Below, piece by piece: positions 1 through 9,982 of a stretch of 64,000 nt of DNA. Source of the DNA: Diogma glabrata (taxonomy: Eukaryota > Arthropoda > Insecta > Diptera > Cylindrotomidae). The stretch is taken from positions 191,696,097-191,760,096 of the forward strand of contig OY856188.1 of NCBI GenBank assembly GCA_963693315.1. Reading direction: 5' to 3'. Position 1 is the stretch's first letter, and each line of letters begins with the position of its first letter. The translations under genes were made by a program, and so were the position numbers. The notes under the pieces are model-generated. The model saw nothing but the letters and a program-made list of their open reading frames with translations, ran no database searches and was not told the DNA's origin.

Positions 1-1224
1 AAATTGATTTTTTAAAACCGTTATAACGGCCGTTTGGATACTAATATTTCAAAAAATTTAACAAATTTAGAATCTTTGGAATCTTTTTTATCAATTTGTT
101 TTAAAAGTAGACCTCTGCAGTTAGAGGTTCCTGAGTGGGCGGCTCCAACAAAAAAGTTTGCAAAAAAAATTTTTTTTTTAAAACAACCGGCACTCTCACG
201 GTCGCATTTATAAGGCCAGATCAAAAAGCCTTTTCTAAAAATGTGCGTTTTATTAATATCTTGAACAAGTTCGTAAATCAGCCCAATCCAACACATGGTT
301 AAGAAACTAGAAGCTTTATACTAGAAAAAAACTCTGTTTTTTAGATCCGTTATAACGGCCGTTTGGATTCTAATATTTTTAAAAACTTCATAAATTTAGA
401 ATTTTTGAAACCTCTTTAATCAGTTTCTTTCAAAAAAAAGACCTCTGCAGTTGGAGGTTTCAGAGTGAGCGGCTCCAACAACAAAGCTTGTAAAACTCAA
501 AATGCGTTTGAATCAACCGGCACTCTCACGGTTGCATTTGTCGAGCCAGATCAAAAAACCTTTCTTAAAAATGTGTGTTTTATTAATATCTTGGACAAGT
601 TCGTAAATCAGAAAAATCTGACACATGGTTAAGGAACTATAGGCTTTAGACTAGAAAAAAAAGTAGTTCTTTTAATCCGTTATAACGGCCGTTTGGATAC
701 TAATATTTTTACAATCTTCATAAATTTAGAATCTGTGGAGACATTTTAATCCGTTTCTTATAAATATAAACCTCTGCAGTTAGAGGTTTTTGACTTGTTG
801 GCTTCAACAAAAAAATTTGCAACAATCCCCAACTACAATTTCCAAAAACCTTATAACAGTCAATGTCAACCTTATAACAGTCAAAAAAATAAAAGATTTG
901 AATAGAAGAAATTAATTTTTTTTTCTTAGAAATAAACTATTTTGATATTTTGCAGTAAATGCACGACAAATGATATAGAATAGGTTTGTGTCATAAATTG
1001 TCACACACATGTTCTGTGGTAGATTTGATATTTGTTTGTTGCAAAATTGGATAGATATAATTTTGCTTGTAGGTAGCTAATTTTCTTTTTAAAATTTGTT
1101 CGATATCTGTTTTAAATTAGTTTGTTTTGTTTAAACTAATCTGATACATCAGATTCTACTGGCACACAAAACTGTCTGATCTCGAAATCTACCTATTTCT
1201 AGCGGATATACGTGCCGCTTGGAC
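1..1224 (+). mobile_element. R1 element, copy a (5' part cut off by window edge)
   Basis: This is the 3' four fifths of a non-coding repeat present in full at 20428-21965 and 29335-30910. Position 1 corresponds to 20742 and the two stay in register to the end without a net indel. It carries three tandem units of about 330 bp, seen from the 12-bp perfect palindrome CCGTTATAACGG at 18, 347 and 677. It ends with GAAATCTACCT, a hairpin (stem AGCGG/CCGCT), then TTGGAC and a T run. A 91-codon minus-strand frame (21-296) is present only because copies are near identical; it has no recognisable domain. Confidence 0.85.
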
Positions 1225-1426
1225 TTTTTTATTTTAAAATGTTTTCTTTTTTTAAATTTTATATATTTATTTGTAGTGTATTTAAACAAATTTATAGTCA
1301 ATTTTAGAAAAATTTTTTAAATGTTTAATTTTTAAGATAAAAAGTTTTAGCAAATTGTACTTGTAAGTAATATCCGTTGAATTAATGTTTAAGTTAAACA
1401 TAACATAGTTGTTTTGTAGAACATCC
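1225..1426. other. Short unassigned AT-rich stretch
   Basis: Sequence between the 3' end of R1 and the truncated end of the copia reverse transcriptase. A 70-codon minus-strand frame here is an off-frame reading that runs out of the copia RT; nothing else is recognisable. Confidence 0.4.
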
Positions 1427-1796
1427 ACTTTGTTTGAGACCATAAATTGCCTTTTCAAGTTTGCAAACTTTATTTGATTCGTCATTGAAACCATCTGGCT
1501 GTTGCATGTAAATGTTTTCAGTCAAATTACCCTGGAGAAAAGCATTAACTGCGTCCATTTGATCAATTTTAAGACCATTTTTGACTGCAAGTGCAATGAT
1601 GAACCTAATTGAAGAATATCGTACTACCGGAGAGTACAACTCTTCGTAGTCAATGCCATACACTTGAGAGCAGCTTTTCGCAACTAATCTTGCTTTATAT
1701 CGAGTGATATTTCCAGATTCATTACGTTTTAATTTGTAATTCCATTTTGACTTTATCGCCTTTTTGTCTTTTGGCAAATCAACTAGCTTCCAAGTA
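1427..1796 (-). pseudogene. copia reverse transcriptase, N-terminal fragment
   Basis: Reverse transcriptase that would copy element RNA into cDNA inside virus-like particles. The minus-strand frame shows the copia RT signatures in order: TWKLVDLPKDKKAIKSKWNY, RYKARLVAK, DYEELYSPVV, then the motif-A region MDAVNAFLQGNL with a catalytic aspartate, and finally LEKAIYGLKQS. The homology ends at about 1427, just before where the YVDD motif would lie. Upstream, the frame runs into the inserted R4 sequence, so the first ~100 residues of the long open frame ending at 2098 are not copia. Confidence 0.9.
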
Positions 1797-2488
1797 GGGA
1801 TGTAGGGATCAGAACGCATGTAGGGATCAGTTTTTATTGTTTTGAAATTTTTTTTTTTTATTTTTGATCTACGGGGATGACAACCCCGCGTACTCCAGTC
1901 CCTGCTATTGACATACGAGTTAACGTGAGATATCACATACCACTGGCAATAGCAGTGAGATATCACAAACCAAGGTGACATCTTAGGGGTGGTGGCGAAT
2001 GAACTGTATTCAGTCAACGGTAGCATCCTCAATCTTAGCTGTGAAATAATCCTTGATGATGAGACGCTATTGCTTGCTTGAGGAAACGAAACCTTCATAT
2101 AACTATAAGTGGGCTTTAATCTTCAAGAAAGACAGTGCGTCACAGGATCAAGGAATAGGCAACCAGCTGGATTATTGGCAACTACATTTTTGTTTTGTTT
2201 CAGCAAATTTTTGTAAAAATTTGTTATTTACTTTTTAATTTACTTTTATTTTTTCTATTCTATCATAAAATATTGGCCTATGTCATATTTTGTCAGTGAT
2301 AGGATTTTTTGTTTAGTTACCCATTCTTTAACAAAAAATATAAAAAAAAAGAAAGATTTACGTCCATCAACACCTTTGAACGTATGTTGTTGTGGGACCT
2401 TGGTCTTAAAAGGTTTTTATGTGTTATTGTGACACATATTGTAATTCCTACTACACAACACATTTTATTAAAAAAAAAAAAAAAAAAA
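1797..2488. mobile_element. Composite R4 insertion inside copia
   Basis: The copia frame reads NDT up to 2489 and resumes with WKLV below 1797, so these 692 bp are inserted. AGTA at 1793-1796 and at 2489-2492 is a possible 4-bp target duplication. The insert holds two R4 modules in opposite orientation: an inverted module (about 1860-2075) matching 31930-32160 and 34160-34400, and a forward module (about 2345-2470, starting TTTACGTCCATCAACACC) matching 31826, 34055 and 15418. It ends in a run of about 19 A. Two near-identical 11-bp blocks (TGTAGGGATCA) sit at its left edge. Confidence 0.7.
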
Positions 2489-3319
2489 AGTATCATTTTC
2501 GACCAACGAATTGATTTCTTCTTGCATAGCTGATTTCCACTGATCAACATCTTCATGGTTCATAGCCTCATTGAATGTCGTTGGTTCTTCGACTGATTGA
2601 GCCATGAAACTAGAAGCACAGTATGTTACGTAGCCCTCTTTGTCTAAATCACGTGTCTTTGGTGGCCTACTTGACTTTCTCAAAATTGGTTGTGTAATTA
2701 TGTTGTTGGGAGTAAATACATCATCATTAACATCTATTTGTATTGTTTCATCATCATTTGGATTCCTATGAATAATATTTATATTGTTATCGTTTAATTC
2801 ACAATTACCTGTTAGTTCTTGATTTATTGGTTCAACTGGAGTACTTGAGACATTTGTATCGATGATATTAAGAAAATTATTCGTTTTTTCCCTCACTTCA
2901 TCTAGTAACTCATTATTTTCATTTTTAATTGGATCTGGTACAACTTCTAAATCTTCTTCATTACCAAAAACTTGTTTACAATCAACACCTTCGAAGAAAA
3001 TAACATCACGACCTATTGAAAGTGCTTTTGTAATCGGATTAATGCAACGGTAACCTTTTTCACTATCGGAAAATCCAACAAAGATCATTTTCTTTGATTT
3101 TTTGTCCCATTTTTGCCGTTTCTGTTTCGGTGTACTGTTATGTACCATAACAGAACTACCGAAGATTTGTAGATGACTAACATCCACTTTTCTGCCCGTC
3201 CACACCTCTTCTGGTGTAACTGTATCTAATGTAGCATTAGCAGAACGGTTCAAAATATAAACGGCCATGTTGACAGCTTCAGCCCAATACGATACATCCA
3301 AATCTGCATCAAAAAGCAT
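2489..3319 (-). pseudogene. copia integrase C-terminus and linker to RT
   Basis: A 277-codon open frame on the minus strand. It begins with the copia integrase C-terminal region (YWAEAVNMAVYILNRS, then TPEEVWTGRKVDVSHLQIFG and FVGFSDSEKGYR, the classic copia post-core block), passes through an acidic, asparagine-rich linker, and ends with TFNEAMNHEDVDQWKSAMQE followed by SLVENDT, which is the start of the RT domain. It is cut by the R4 insertion exactly at ENDT/W. The upstream integrase core lies at 3320-3872 in broken frame. Confidence 0.9.
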
Positions 3320-3872
3320 ACATTTTGCTTTTTCAACTAGTTTTCTATTTGTCCGCTCAGCAACTCAATTTTGTTCGGGAGTATATACAATTGATTTCTG
3401 ATGCTTGATACCGTTTTTCTTGCAATAAACTTCAAAAGTTGAGTTTATATATTCCTTTTTACTGTTTATTTTTAATTTTATTTTATTTTATGACAAAAGC
3501 ACACAAATAGTGAATAATGTGGAAAACCATAATAACACATATATTATATATTCTGTTCCATTGTCAGAACGCAAAGCTTTAATTTTACTACCGGTTTCAT
3601 TTTCTACCATTTACTTAAATTCTACAAACCGGTCAAACACTTCGGATTTTTCTTTAATGAAGTAAACGAAAATTTTTCTTGAATGGTCATCAATGAACGT
3701 TAAAATATACCTCGCACCGCCAATTGATTTATTCTCCATTGGCCCGTTTAGATCCGAATGAGTAAGATCTAGAATATTATCTGTGCGAGTGTTACTTAAT
3801 GTGAATGGTTTGCGTGTTTGCTTCCCTTCTTTGCAAACAATACAATTTTTAATATCTATTTCATTTCTATCA
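3320..3872 (-). pseudogene. copia integrase catalytic core, broken
   Basis: Integrase would join element cDNA ends to the chromosome. In the minus-strand translation all three catalytic acidic positions are visible: D in LTHSDLNGP (about 3760), D in RSDNGTEY (about 3565) and E in YTPEQN (about 3380). A stop codon precedes MVENETG, another replaces the residue after EQN, and a 90-bp insertion with a 9-bp duplication separates the second D from the E. The frame with HSDL also shows YILTFIDDHSRKIFVYF, typical of copia. Dead, but not long dead. Confidence 0.85.
3455..3544. repeat. 90-bp insertion with 9-bp target duplication in integrase
   Basis: TATATATTC occurs at 3446-3454 and again at 3545-3553, where intact copia would have it once (encoding the EYI of NGTEYI). 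The 90 bp between have no similarity to copia, and end, on the minus strand, in an A-rich run. A short retro-inserted fragment is a possible origin. Confidence 0.6.
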
Positions 3873-4268
3873 TTAAAATTGACACCATAAACTCATTCTA
3901 CATAAATCACCAAAATTTATGTGTCCTAATTTTCTATGCCAATTTAAACTACTATTTGACTTTGTCATGGTAGCCAAACATTTTGCTTGTTTAACATCAA
4001 GCCGATACATACCATTTTCAGCTTTTATTTCGGTAATTAAGTTTTTATTTTGATAAATTCGACAACTATTTTTATTAAAAATGGCATCATTTCCATTTTT
4101 TACCATTTGCGAAACTGATAGTAAATTTGCTGATAAACCAGGAACAAACAAAATATTTTTAAAATCAATTTCTTGATCATTGATACACACTGAAATATCG
4201 CCAACACCTTTGACAGAAATATTATTTGAGTCCACTGATGTAATTTGTGTGATGTTTGAATGTTTCAC
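3873..4268 (-). pseudogene. copia protease tail and GAG-pre-integrase domain
   Basis: The 131-codon frame shows the copia stretch LFVPGLSANLLSVSQMVKNG followed by NWHRKLGHINFGDLCRMS, the zinc-binding pre-integrase (HxxxGH) signature. It continues the gag-protease frame of 4292-5137 after the small palindromic insertion, and is followed after a frameshift by the cysteines of the zinc motif (NCIVCKEGK) and the integrase core. Confidence 0.88.
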
Positions 4269-4284
4269 TTCGGTGAATAAAGAT

Positions 4285-4313
4285 GCGGTCTCTATTCGGT
4301 GAATAGAGACGCC
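4285..4313. repeat. Small fold-back insertion creating a stop in copia protease
   Basis: A near-perfect hairpin (arms GCGGTCTCTATTC and GAATAGAGACGC around a 3-base loop). The codons after DSGAS read LFTE then stop; the same LFTE codons occur again just downstream (plus 4268-4281), where the true frame continues into VKHSN. Removing about 24 bp restores the frame, so this looks like a templated duplication. Confidence 0.6.
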
Positions 4314-5137
4314 CCACTATCAATAAACCATTGGTTTTCTAGACACTGATGTGAAAAATATGCTGTTCTTGTGACTTGAGCAGCTGAAATAAACGCTTTC
4401 TTTGTAGGAGCGTTAGAAATTTTATTTTTGCCTTCATTACGTTGCACATTTGTTGATTTGATAGTTAAATTGTCCGAACCTTTTTTACTATAACATTCAT
4501 TTGCTTTGTGACCTCGTTTGCCACATGAAAAACATTTTATATTTTTAAGTTGCCTACCATTTTTATTTTTGCTAAAAAATGCACTATTTGTTTTAGATGA
4601 ACTTGATCCATAATCAGAATCAAGTAATTTTGATTTGATTAAATCTGCAGTTATATTTGTTCCACTACTTTCAAGACCCATAATCATTGGTGCAAAGTTA
4701 TTCAGCCAACAAAATGCTAACCATTCATCGGCAACTGCAAATCCGATTCCATTTAATTTATTTGCTGTTTCAAAAATTTGAGATATATGCTCATTAATGG
4801 AATCTGAATTTTCAAGTCGAATCGATACTAATTTGCAAAGTAAACCAATAGGACGCGCAATACCACGATCTTCATATAAATTTTTCAATTTCTCCCAAGT
4901 TTCAGCTGCCGTTTTTGAGTTTGCGACATGCACATATATACTTGGAGAAATACTAAGTTCGATTCTGGCTTTTGCCTTTCTTAATTTTCCTTCGTCTGTT
5001 TCACCTTTTGGCCCACTTTCTATACATTTAGTAAAATCATTCAGTTCCAGTAAATTCTTTATTGCAAACTGCCACGTGTGATAATTCTCACTGCCTCGCA
5101 ATTTCTCGATACCGGACCATCCATTATCATTCGACAT
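4292..5137 (-). CDS. gag: copia Gag with N-terminal part of protease
   Basis: A 281-codon open frame on the minus strand. Residues 1-150 form the copia Gag (UBN2-like) region, starting MSNDNGWSGIEKLRGSENYH with the conserved W at position 22 and YEDRGIARPIGLL at about 88-100. Residues 202-215 are the nucleocapsid zinc knuckle CFSCGKRGHKANEC. The protease active site DSG is at about 273-275. The ATG lies 229 bp downstream of the primer-binding site, a normal leader length for copia. The frame ends early because of the small fold-back insertion at 4285-4313. As Gag itself is complete, it could still be translated. Confidence 0.85.
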   Translation of the reverse strand: MSNDNGWSGIEKLRGSENYHTWQFAIKNLLELNDFTKCIESGPKGETDEGKLRKAKARIELSISPSIYVHVANSKTAAETWEKLKNLYEDRGIARPIGLLCKLVSIRLENSDSINEHISQIFETANKLNGIGFAVADEWLAFCWLNNFAPMIMGLESSGTNITADLIKSKLLDSDYGSSSSKTNSAFFSKNKNGRQLKNIKCFSCGKRGHKANECYSKKGSDNLTIKSTNVQRNEGKNKISNAPTKKAFISAAQVTRTAYFSHQCLENQWFIDSGASLFTE

Positions 5138-5365
5138 TTTAGTTTTGAATTAACATTATACAGCTATTTAAGAAACAAACAATAGTTGTTTCACTTCTGC
5201 ACTAATAATTATTAGCCGACACACAGCCACAAAACATAAAAGATCTAGAAGTTTCACTATGTAACTTGAAGAAAACACACTTCATAAAAACTCACATAGA
5301 CATACGCTTTTATACTTTTTTTTAATTTAATAATTTAATTTAATTTTTGCCTGTCCTAAACATTA

Positions 5366-5380
5366 GCTGGGCCCATAACC
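5366..5380 (-). promoter_or_regulatory. copia primer-binding site (initiator tRNA-Met fragment)
   Basis: On the minus strand GGTTATGGGCCCAGC lies directly next to the LTR end. Drosophila copia uses the same type of site, which pairs with an internal fragment of initiator methionine tRNA rather than with its 3' end. It starts minus-strand cDNA synthesis. Confidence 0.8.
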
Positions 5381-5586
5381 TGTTGTGAATTTAGCAGGTA
5401 TTGCAGCTCTTTGATCTGTGAACACAATATTTTTGATGTATAAAAACAATATTAAAAACACGTTTATTGTTTCACACACAAAATTGACAAGTAACAAGGT
5501 AACTTTATTTTGACAATAGCATTAGGTTATATCATGAATTTATCAGTGAGAGCAGCTTAAGAATAAATAATATATAATTTACAACA
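5381..5586 (-). repeat. copia 5' LTR (206 bp)
   Basis: The boundaries are inferred from TGTTG at one end and CAACA at the other and from the primer-binding site directly abutting 5381. It contains AATAAA on the minus strand, the expected polyadenylation signal. There is no second LTR in the window because the element is truncated at the other end, so boundaries cannot be checked by LTR comparison. Confidence 0.65.
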
Positions 5587-5865
5587 GTTATCCACTAAAA
5601 ATTGTGACGGTAACCTTAGTCTCTCTTAAGAAAATTAAACATGGTTTCCGTTTCTCGTTCTATTTTGGCTAGAAGAACAGATGAGAAGTCTAATGCAGGG
5701 CATAGAACTATCTCATTACTAAATTAATACATACTTTTAAAAATCACGAAACTCAATTTAGTGTATCGCTCGGTGGCCGAAATTTGGTTATTGTAAATAG
5801 AACTCCCATTATAGTATATTAAGAAACTAGTTTCATAATCGACGATTTTATCGCACGCAATCTGT
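5587..5865. other. Unassigned flank of copia
   Basis: AT-rich sequence with no recognised element. A 28-codon frame starting ATGGTTTCC at 5641 on the plus strand is too short to support. Confidence 0.3.
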
Positions 5866-6185
5866 TTAGAAATCACATCGATCTATATTATTCCATTTTC
5901 TATACTTCACACTCATGATGCCTGATATTTGAAAGAAGTTGATCATTTCATCATGCAGCTTTTTCAGAGACATGGAACATGTTGAACACATTGATATGTA
6001 GCATTTATTATTTCCACACATAACAAATAATATTACATCCATGTCGTGAATGTTTCCTCATTAATTCTCATCTTTTTTAGTTCACTCTTTTCAAACATTA
6101 ATTTCATATTCTGATGCAATGTACAAATGCAAACATTTTGGCGGGTTCCATATCTTAATAGAATGCACTCTTTTGGACGACGAAG
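5866..6185 (-). pseudogene. Unidentified coding remnant, 3' part (split by hAT-1)
   Basis: If hAT-1 and one copy of its 8-bp duplication are removed, a minus-strand frame from 12321 continues here as SLRRPKECILLRYGTRQNVC, then QNMKLMFEKSELKKMRI. After one frameshift near 6045 it reads on through NKCYISMCSTCSMSLKKLHD and KYRKWNNIDRCDF to a stop at 5866-5868. Regular cysteines (C.C near the start, then KC....C..C) suggest a metal-binding protein. I do not recognise the family with certainty; similar cysteine patterns are, from memory, in uncharacterised repetitive insect proteins, so this may be an older transposon gene rather than a host gene. Confidence 0.45.
6178..6185. repeat. hAT-1 target-site duplication, left
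   Basis: CGACGAAG, identical to 12010-12017 on the other side of the element. Confidence 0.92.
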
Positions 6186-6245
6186 CAGTGGCGGATTATG
6201 CCTTTAAGGGGTCTGAGGCGGAACAAAATTTTGGGGCCTAAGATT

Positions 6246-7961
6246 TTACCAAAAATTTTGCAAATGAGTTTGATTAAGACTATTTCTTAAATAATTTTTT
6301 ATCCGCTTCAGAACGGAGAAAGATCGTTCCCCACTTGCGTTGCATATCGGCAATGTAAGAAATATTTTTAAAATAGTTTCCACATTGGAAAATGAAGATT
6401 GCAGGCCATCAATGATTACCTTGTACATTTTAAATGGACAAGTGATGTTCTCTTATATATTTTAAAAAATGATGTACTTCGTCTTTAAAATATTGTACTT
6501 CTATATCCCTCGCTTATGTATTTGACAATTCTAAAATACACTTGTCAACTTCATCACTGGATATATTTTGATCAAAAAATAATTTAAAATTATTTAAAAC
6601 AGTTTCATATATGGACGTTCTGGTAGACATTTCAGTGGCAAGTCTATCACAGATCATATTGTGAGTATTTATAATAAACAATTCTCGTCCTACTAGCTGT
6701 GTATCATATGCAGATGATTCATCATACATAATTTTGCGTTTTCTTTTTCGTCTTTCTTTGTAGCTAATATTGTCTGTTAATAAGTTTGCTTGCTTTTCTA
6801 TGCTCTCAAAATCATTCCGAACATCCCTTATAAATTGTGACAAAGAATTAAACAGTTTTACTCCTTGTAATAAGTTCCTTTGAATATTTTGAAATGATTT
6901 TCTAGTACTATTGATTCTTTGCAATAATATATCCCATAGAACGGTTAATAAGGCAATTTATATTCATCGAAAAAGCTAGCTAATTTTTTAACCTGAACTT
7001 TAGTAATCGGTTTTTCGTCTTCATTTTCGCTAATTTGGATAAAAACGCTTTTAATATTTTTGTAATTAAACCGCAAGGCGGATACTGCATCAGCTCTTGC
7101 AAACCATCTTGTCACTTGTGTCACTTAATTTTTTAATATGTTTGGAATTAGGATCGGAAAAATTATCAATAAGCAACTTCCATCTGTGAGTAGATGAAGA
7201 AAAGAATACATATATATTTTGGATAAAGTTAAAATAATACACCGCAGTAGAATAGGCATCTGCAGCATAATTTCCAATTAAATTAAGCGTATGACTTGTA
7301 CAAGGAATAAAAATGGCGGTCTCACTTAGAGTTTTAATTCTGGCTTGTAAACCATTATATTTTCCGCCCATATATGTTTGACCGCGACAATTTTTAATAT
7401 CCAAAGACAAATTGTTTAAAGTTTACAAAATGAGTTGTGCTAGATGTTCTGAATTGTGATTTTCAATTTGTAAAAATCCAAAAATCGTTCTCTCGCATCG
7501 CCCACTTTATCAATGTACCTTAATATAAAACTTAGTTGGTCAGTGTGGTTCACGTCTGGCGTAGAATCAACAATAATTGAATAATATAAAGAGTCCGGAA
7601 TTTCTTGAATTAGGTGTTCTTTTACTTCAGTTCCCATTCAATTTATAAATTCATCGCATGTGGTATGTGATAAATAACTTACATTACCTTTTCCTGGATG
7701 GCTGTACCTCTCCAAATGATTTTAAAGAAAATCATCAAATTGAGATAGGTACTCAATGCATGTCATAAAATTTCCTTTTCTGTTCGAATCAATATCTTCT
7801 CGATGACCACGAAATGCTAAACCCAAAGTAGCTAATAGCTTTACTGTAGCTGCAACTCTTTTTAAAACTTCCCGCCAGCATTTTTGTTGTACTTCAATTT
7901 CACGAGCTATTTGAGTATCAATACGTCCAGTTACAAACAATCTTTTTTTCAAATTTTTCAA
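6246..7961 (-). pseudogene. hAT-1 transposase, frameshifted
   Basis: The transposase would cut the element ends by a DDE-type RNase H-like domain. The minus-strand fragments give, N- to C-terminal: LAFRGHREDIDSNRKGNF (7722-7961, DUF4371 signature), YYSIIVDSTPDVNHTDQLSF (7440-7637, containing the first catalytic D region), CRGQTYMGG and CTSHTLNLIG plus SSTHRWKLL (7090-7410), a linker (6514-6924), and LPICNASGERSFSVLKRIKN (6246-6428), the hAT dimerisation motif. At least four frame breaks separate these pieces. The N-terminal TTF zinc finger is not seen; it would lie where the R2 pair is inserted. Not functional. Confidence 0.9.
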
Positions 7962-8216
7962 ACAAATTTTTTAGACAATCTTTTTTCCAATCAACGTTGA
8001 TAAAACGAAATATACAACTAAAGCTAAAACACCTATACTTTATCAATCATATCATATGGAAACCCTTTTCAAACGTTAATCCAAATGATGAATTTAGCAT
8101 GTATTGTATAAAAAATACATGGATTTTAAGCATACAATAAAAGATTTCAATTCTACACGTTAAAAAGTTTTCATTTATTTAGTTATAACATTAATCTAAT
8201 TTATAGTTATGAAATT

Positions 8217-9826
8217 AATCGCAAAAATATGGAGGGGCTGAAATCTCACAGCTCTGAGATATCAAGACTTCGGTCTGGGTTAAGGATTTTGATATAGTTT
8301 TCGGCAAAAAACTTTTATGAGGACATGGTTTTTAGTTTTGGGCAGCGAGGTATATCAAACATAACTCTTTGATAAAGAACTAGTATTTTTTATATCTGTT
8401 TAAAAATTTATTACAAAACTAACACGAAACATCAATACGTTGCCGGAAAATTGTAATCAAAATTCCAAAAATATTGTTAAATTAAAAAATTAACCCAAAA
8501 ATATTCCAAAAATTAGAATAAAATCAAATATTTAGATTTTTTCTAAATTCCAAAAATATTTCAAAAATTCTTTAAAATTCAAACTTTTTCCAAAATTCTA
8601 AAAATATTGCAAAAATTATTACAAAATCAAAAATTAAAAATTTTTTCAAAATTCCAAAAATTATAATAAAATCAAAAATTTAAAATTTTTCAAAATTCTA
8701 AAAATATTCCAAAAATTCTTACAAAATCAACAATTAAAACTTTGGCGGAAATTCTAAGAATATTGCAAAAATTATTACAAAATCAAAAATACAAACTTTT
8801 TCAAAATTCCATAAATATTTCAAAAACTATAACAATCAAAAATTTCCATGTCCAATTTCATTTTTAAATTACATTTATGTCATAATAACAGCTACATTTT
8901 TTTTCCAAAAAATTGGCTAAAAATAAATAAAATCGTTTTTTGACACACTTGACATTATTTTTTGACAAACTTATAATGCCATAATTCTCTATAGTAATAA
9001 TAAAATATGATGTCATACAAACTATTAATTTTATTTTTTTCTGAAAAAATTGGGTAAAAACTAAATAAAAACCTTTCTTTTGACACACTTGACAACATTT
9101 TTTGACAAACTTATAATGCCATAATTCTCAATAATAATAATAAAATTTCATTTCAAAGAAGCAATCGAGTTTTTTCCAAAAAATTAGGTAAAAAACTAAA
9201 TAAAAATCTTTTGACACACTTGACAACATTTTTTTGACAAACTTATAATGCCATAATTCTCAATGATAATAATAAAACTTCATTTCAAACAAACAATTAA
9301 TTTTATTTTTTTTTCCAAAAAATTAGGTAAAAAATAAAAAAAATCTTTCTTTTGACACACTTGACAATATTTTTTTGACAAACTTATAATGCAATAATCT
9401 AGTTTTTGATCTCACATACCAATCCCGACCATCAACATTTCTCCAAATTTAATGTTCCTACTCGTAATCACTTTATATTAACCTTTTTTAAGCCAAAAAT
9501 ATGAAAATTTGCTATTTTTGACACACATAATGATTTTTTTGACACACTTCCGGTACAGTTATCGAACACAGCGTCCTTTCGGACCTGTCCCTTGTGAATA
9601 CCTATTTTTAGAAAAAAAAATTTTTGAAATCCGTCCAGCCGTTTTCCCTGCAGCGTAGGTAATGACGGACGGCCGGCCGGCCGGCAGACAGACATACATT
9701 TTTTTTTTTTTTGCTTTTTTAGAATCAGTAGGTCCTAAAACGTCGAGAAATGCCAAAAAAAGTGGGGGTAAGAATTTCACTTTTGGCTCATGAATGTAAT
9801 ACTTAGGTCTTTCAGACCGAAGTAAT
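8217..9826 (-). mobile_element. R2 element, left arm of head-to-head inverted pair
   Basis: Reverse-oriented R2 copy of 1610 bp. Its 5' end (hairpin GGTCT-GAA-AGACC within ACTTCGGTCTG) faces inward at 9826, its 3' end (CCCCTCCATATTTTT) is outermost at 8217. It contains the GC-rich block GGCCGGCCGGCC near the 5' end, four tandem units of about 130-140 bp with TTGTCAA/TGTCAAAAG motifs, and about 60-bp AT-rich periodic repeats. I found only three substitutions against the right arm. Confidence 0.9.
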
Positions 9827-9982
9827 ATGTACAATTATATGCTTAAAATTGAGGTTTTCAGTTTAATGCTTTCAATAAATTGTAGGTCTTAAAAGAAATC
9901 CAAAATCATTGATGAAAACATAAAACTCAAATATACTTCAAATATCCAAAAAATACTTATCTGGATTTTGTTTTTATCAATA
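9827..9982. other. 156-bp spacer between the R2 arms
   Basis: Unique AT-rich sequence at the centre of the 3.4-kb palindrome. It would form the loop of a hairpin transcript. Confidence 0.6.

Larger units (their letters stand above)
1427..5586 (-). mobile_element. Ty1/copia LTR retrotransposon, 3'-truncated and interrupted
   Basis: Reading on the minus strand from 5586 leftwards the order is 5' LTR (5381-5586), primer-binding site (5366-5380), gag with zinc knuckle, aspartic protease, GAG-pre-integrase, integrase core, then reverse transcriptase. That order (integrase before RT) is diagnostic of copia. The element stops near 1427, before the YVDD motif, so the RT catalytic loop, RNase H and the 3' LTR are missing. 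It is further broken by a 692-bp insertion (1797-2488), a 90-bp insertion (3455-3544), a small palindromic insertion at 4285-4313 and several stops and frameshifts. It cannot be autonomous. Confidence 0.93.

Noticed and set aside
21..296. 91-codon frame repeated identically in R1 copies a, b and c
   Set aside because: It is kept only because the copies are near identical; copy d does not hold it, there is no domain, and it spans hairpins and tandem-unit borders.
1394..2098. Treating the whole 234-codon frame as copia
   Set aside because: Its first ~100 residues are R4 insertion read through; copia homology begins only at about 1796.
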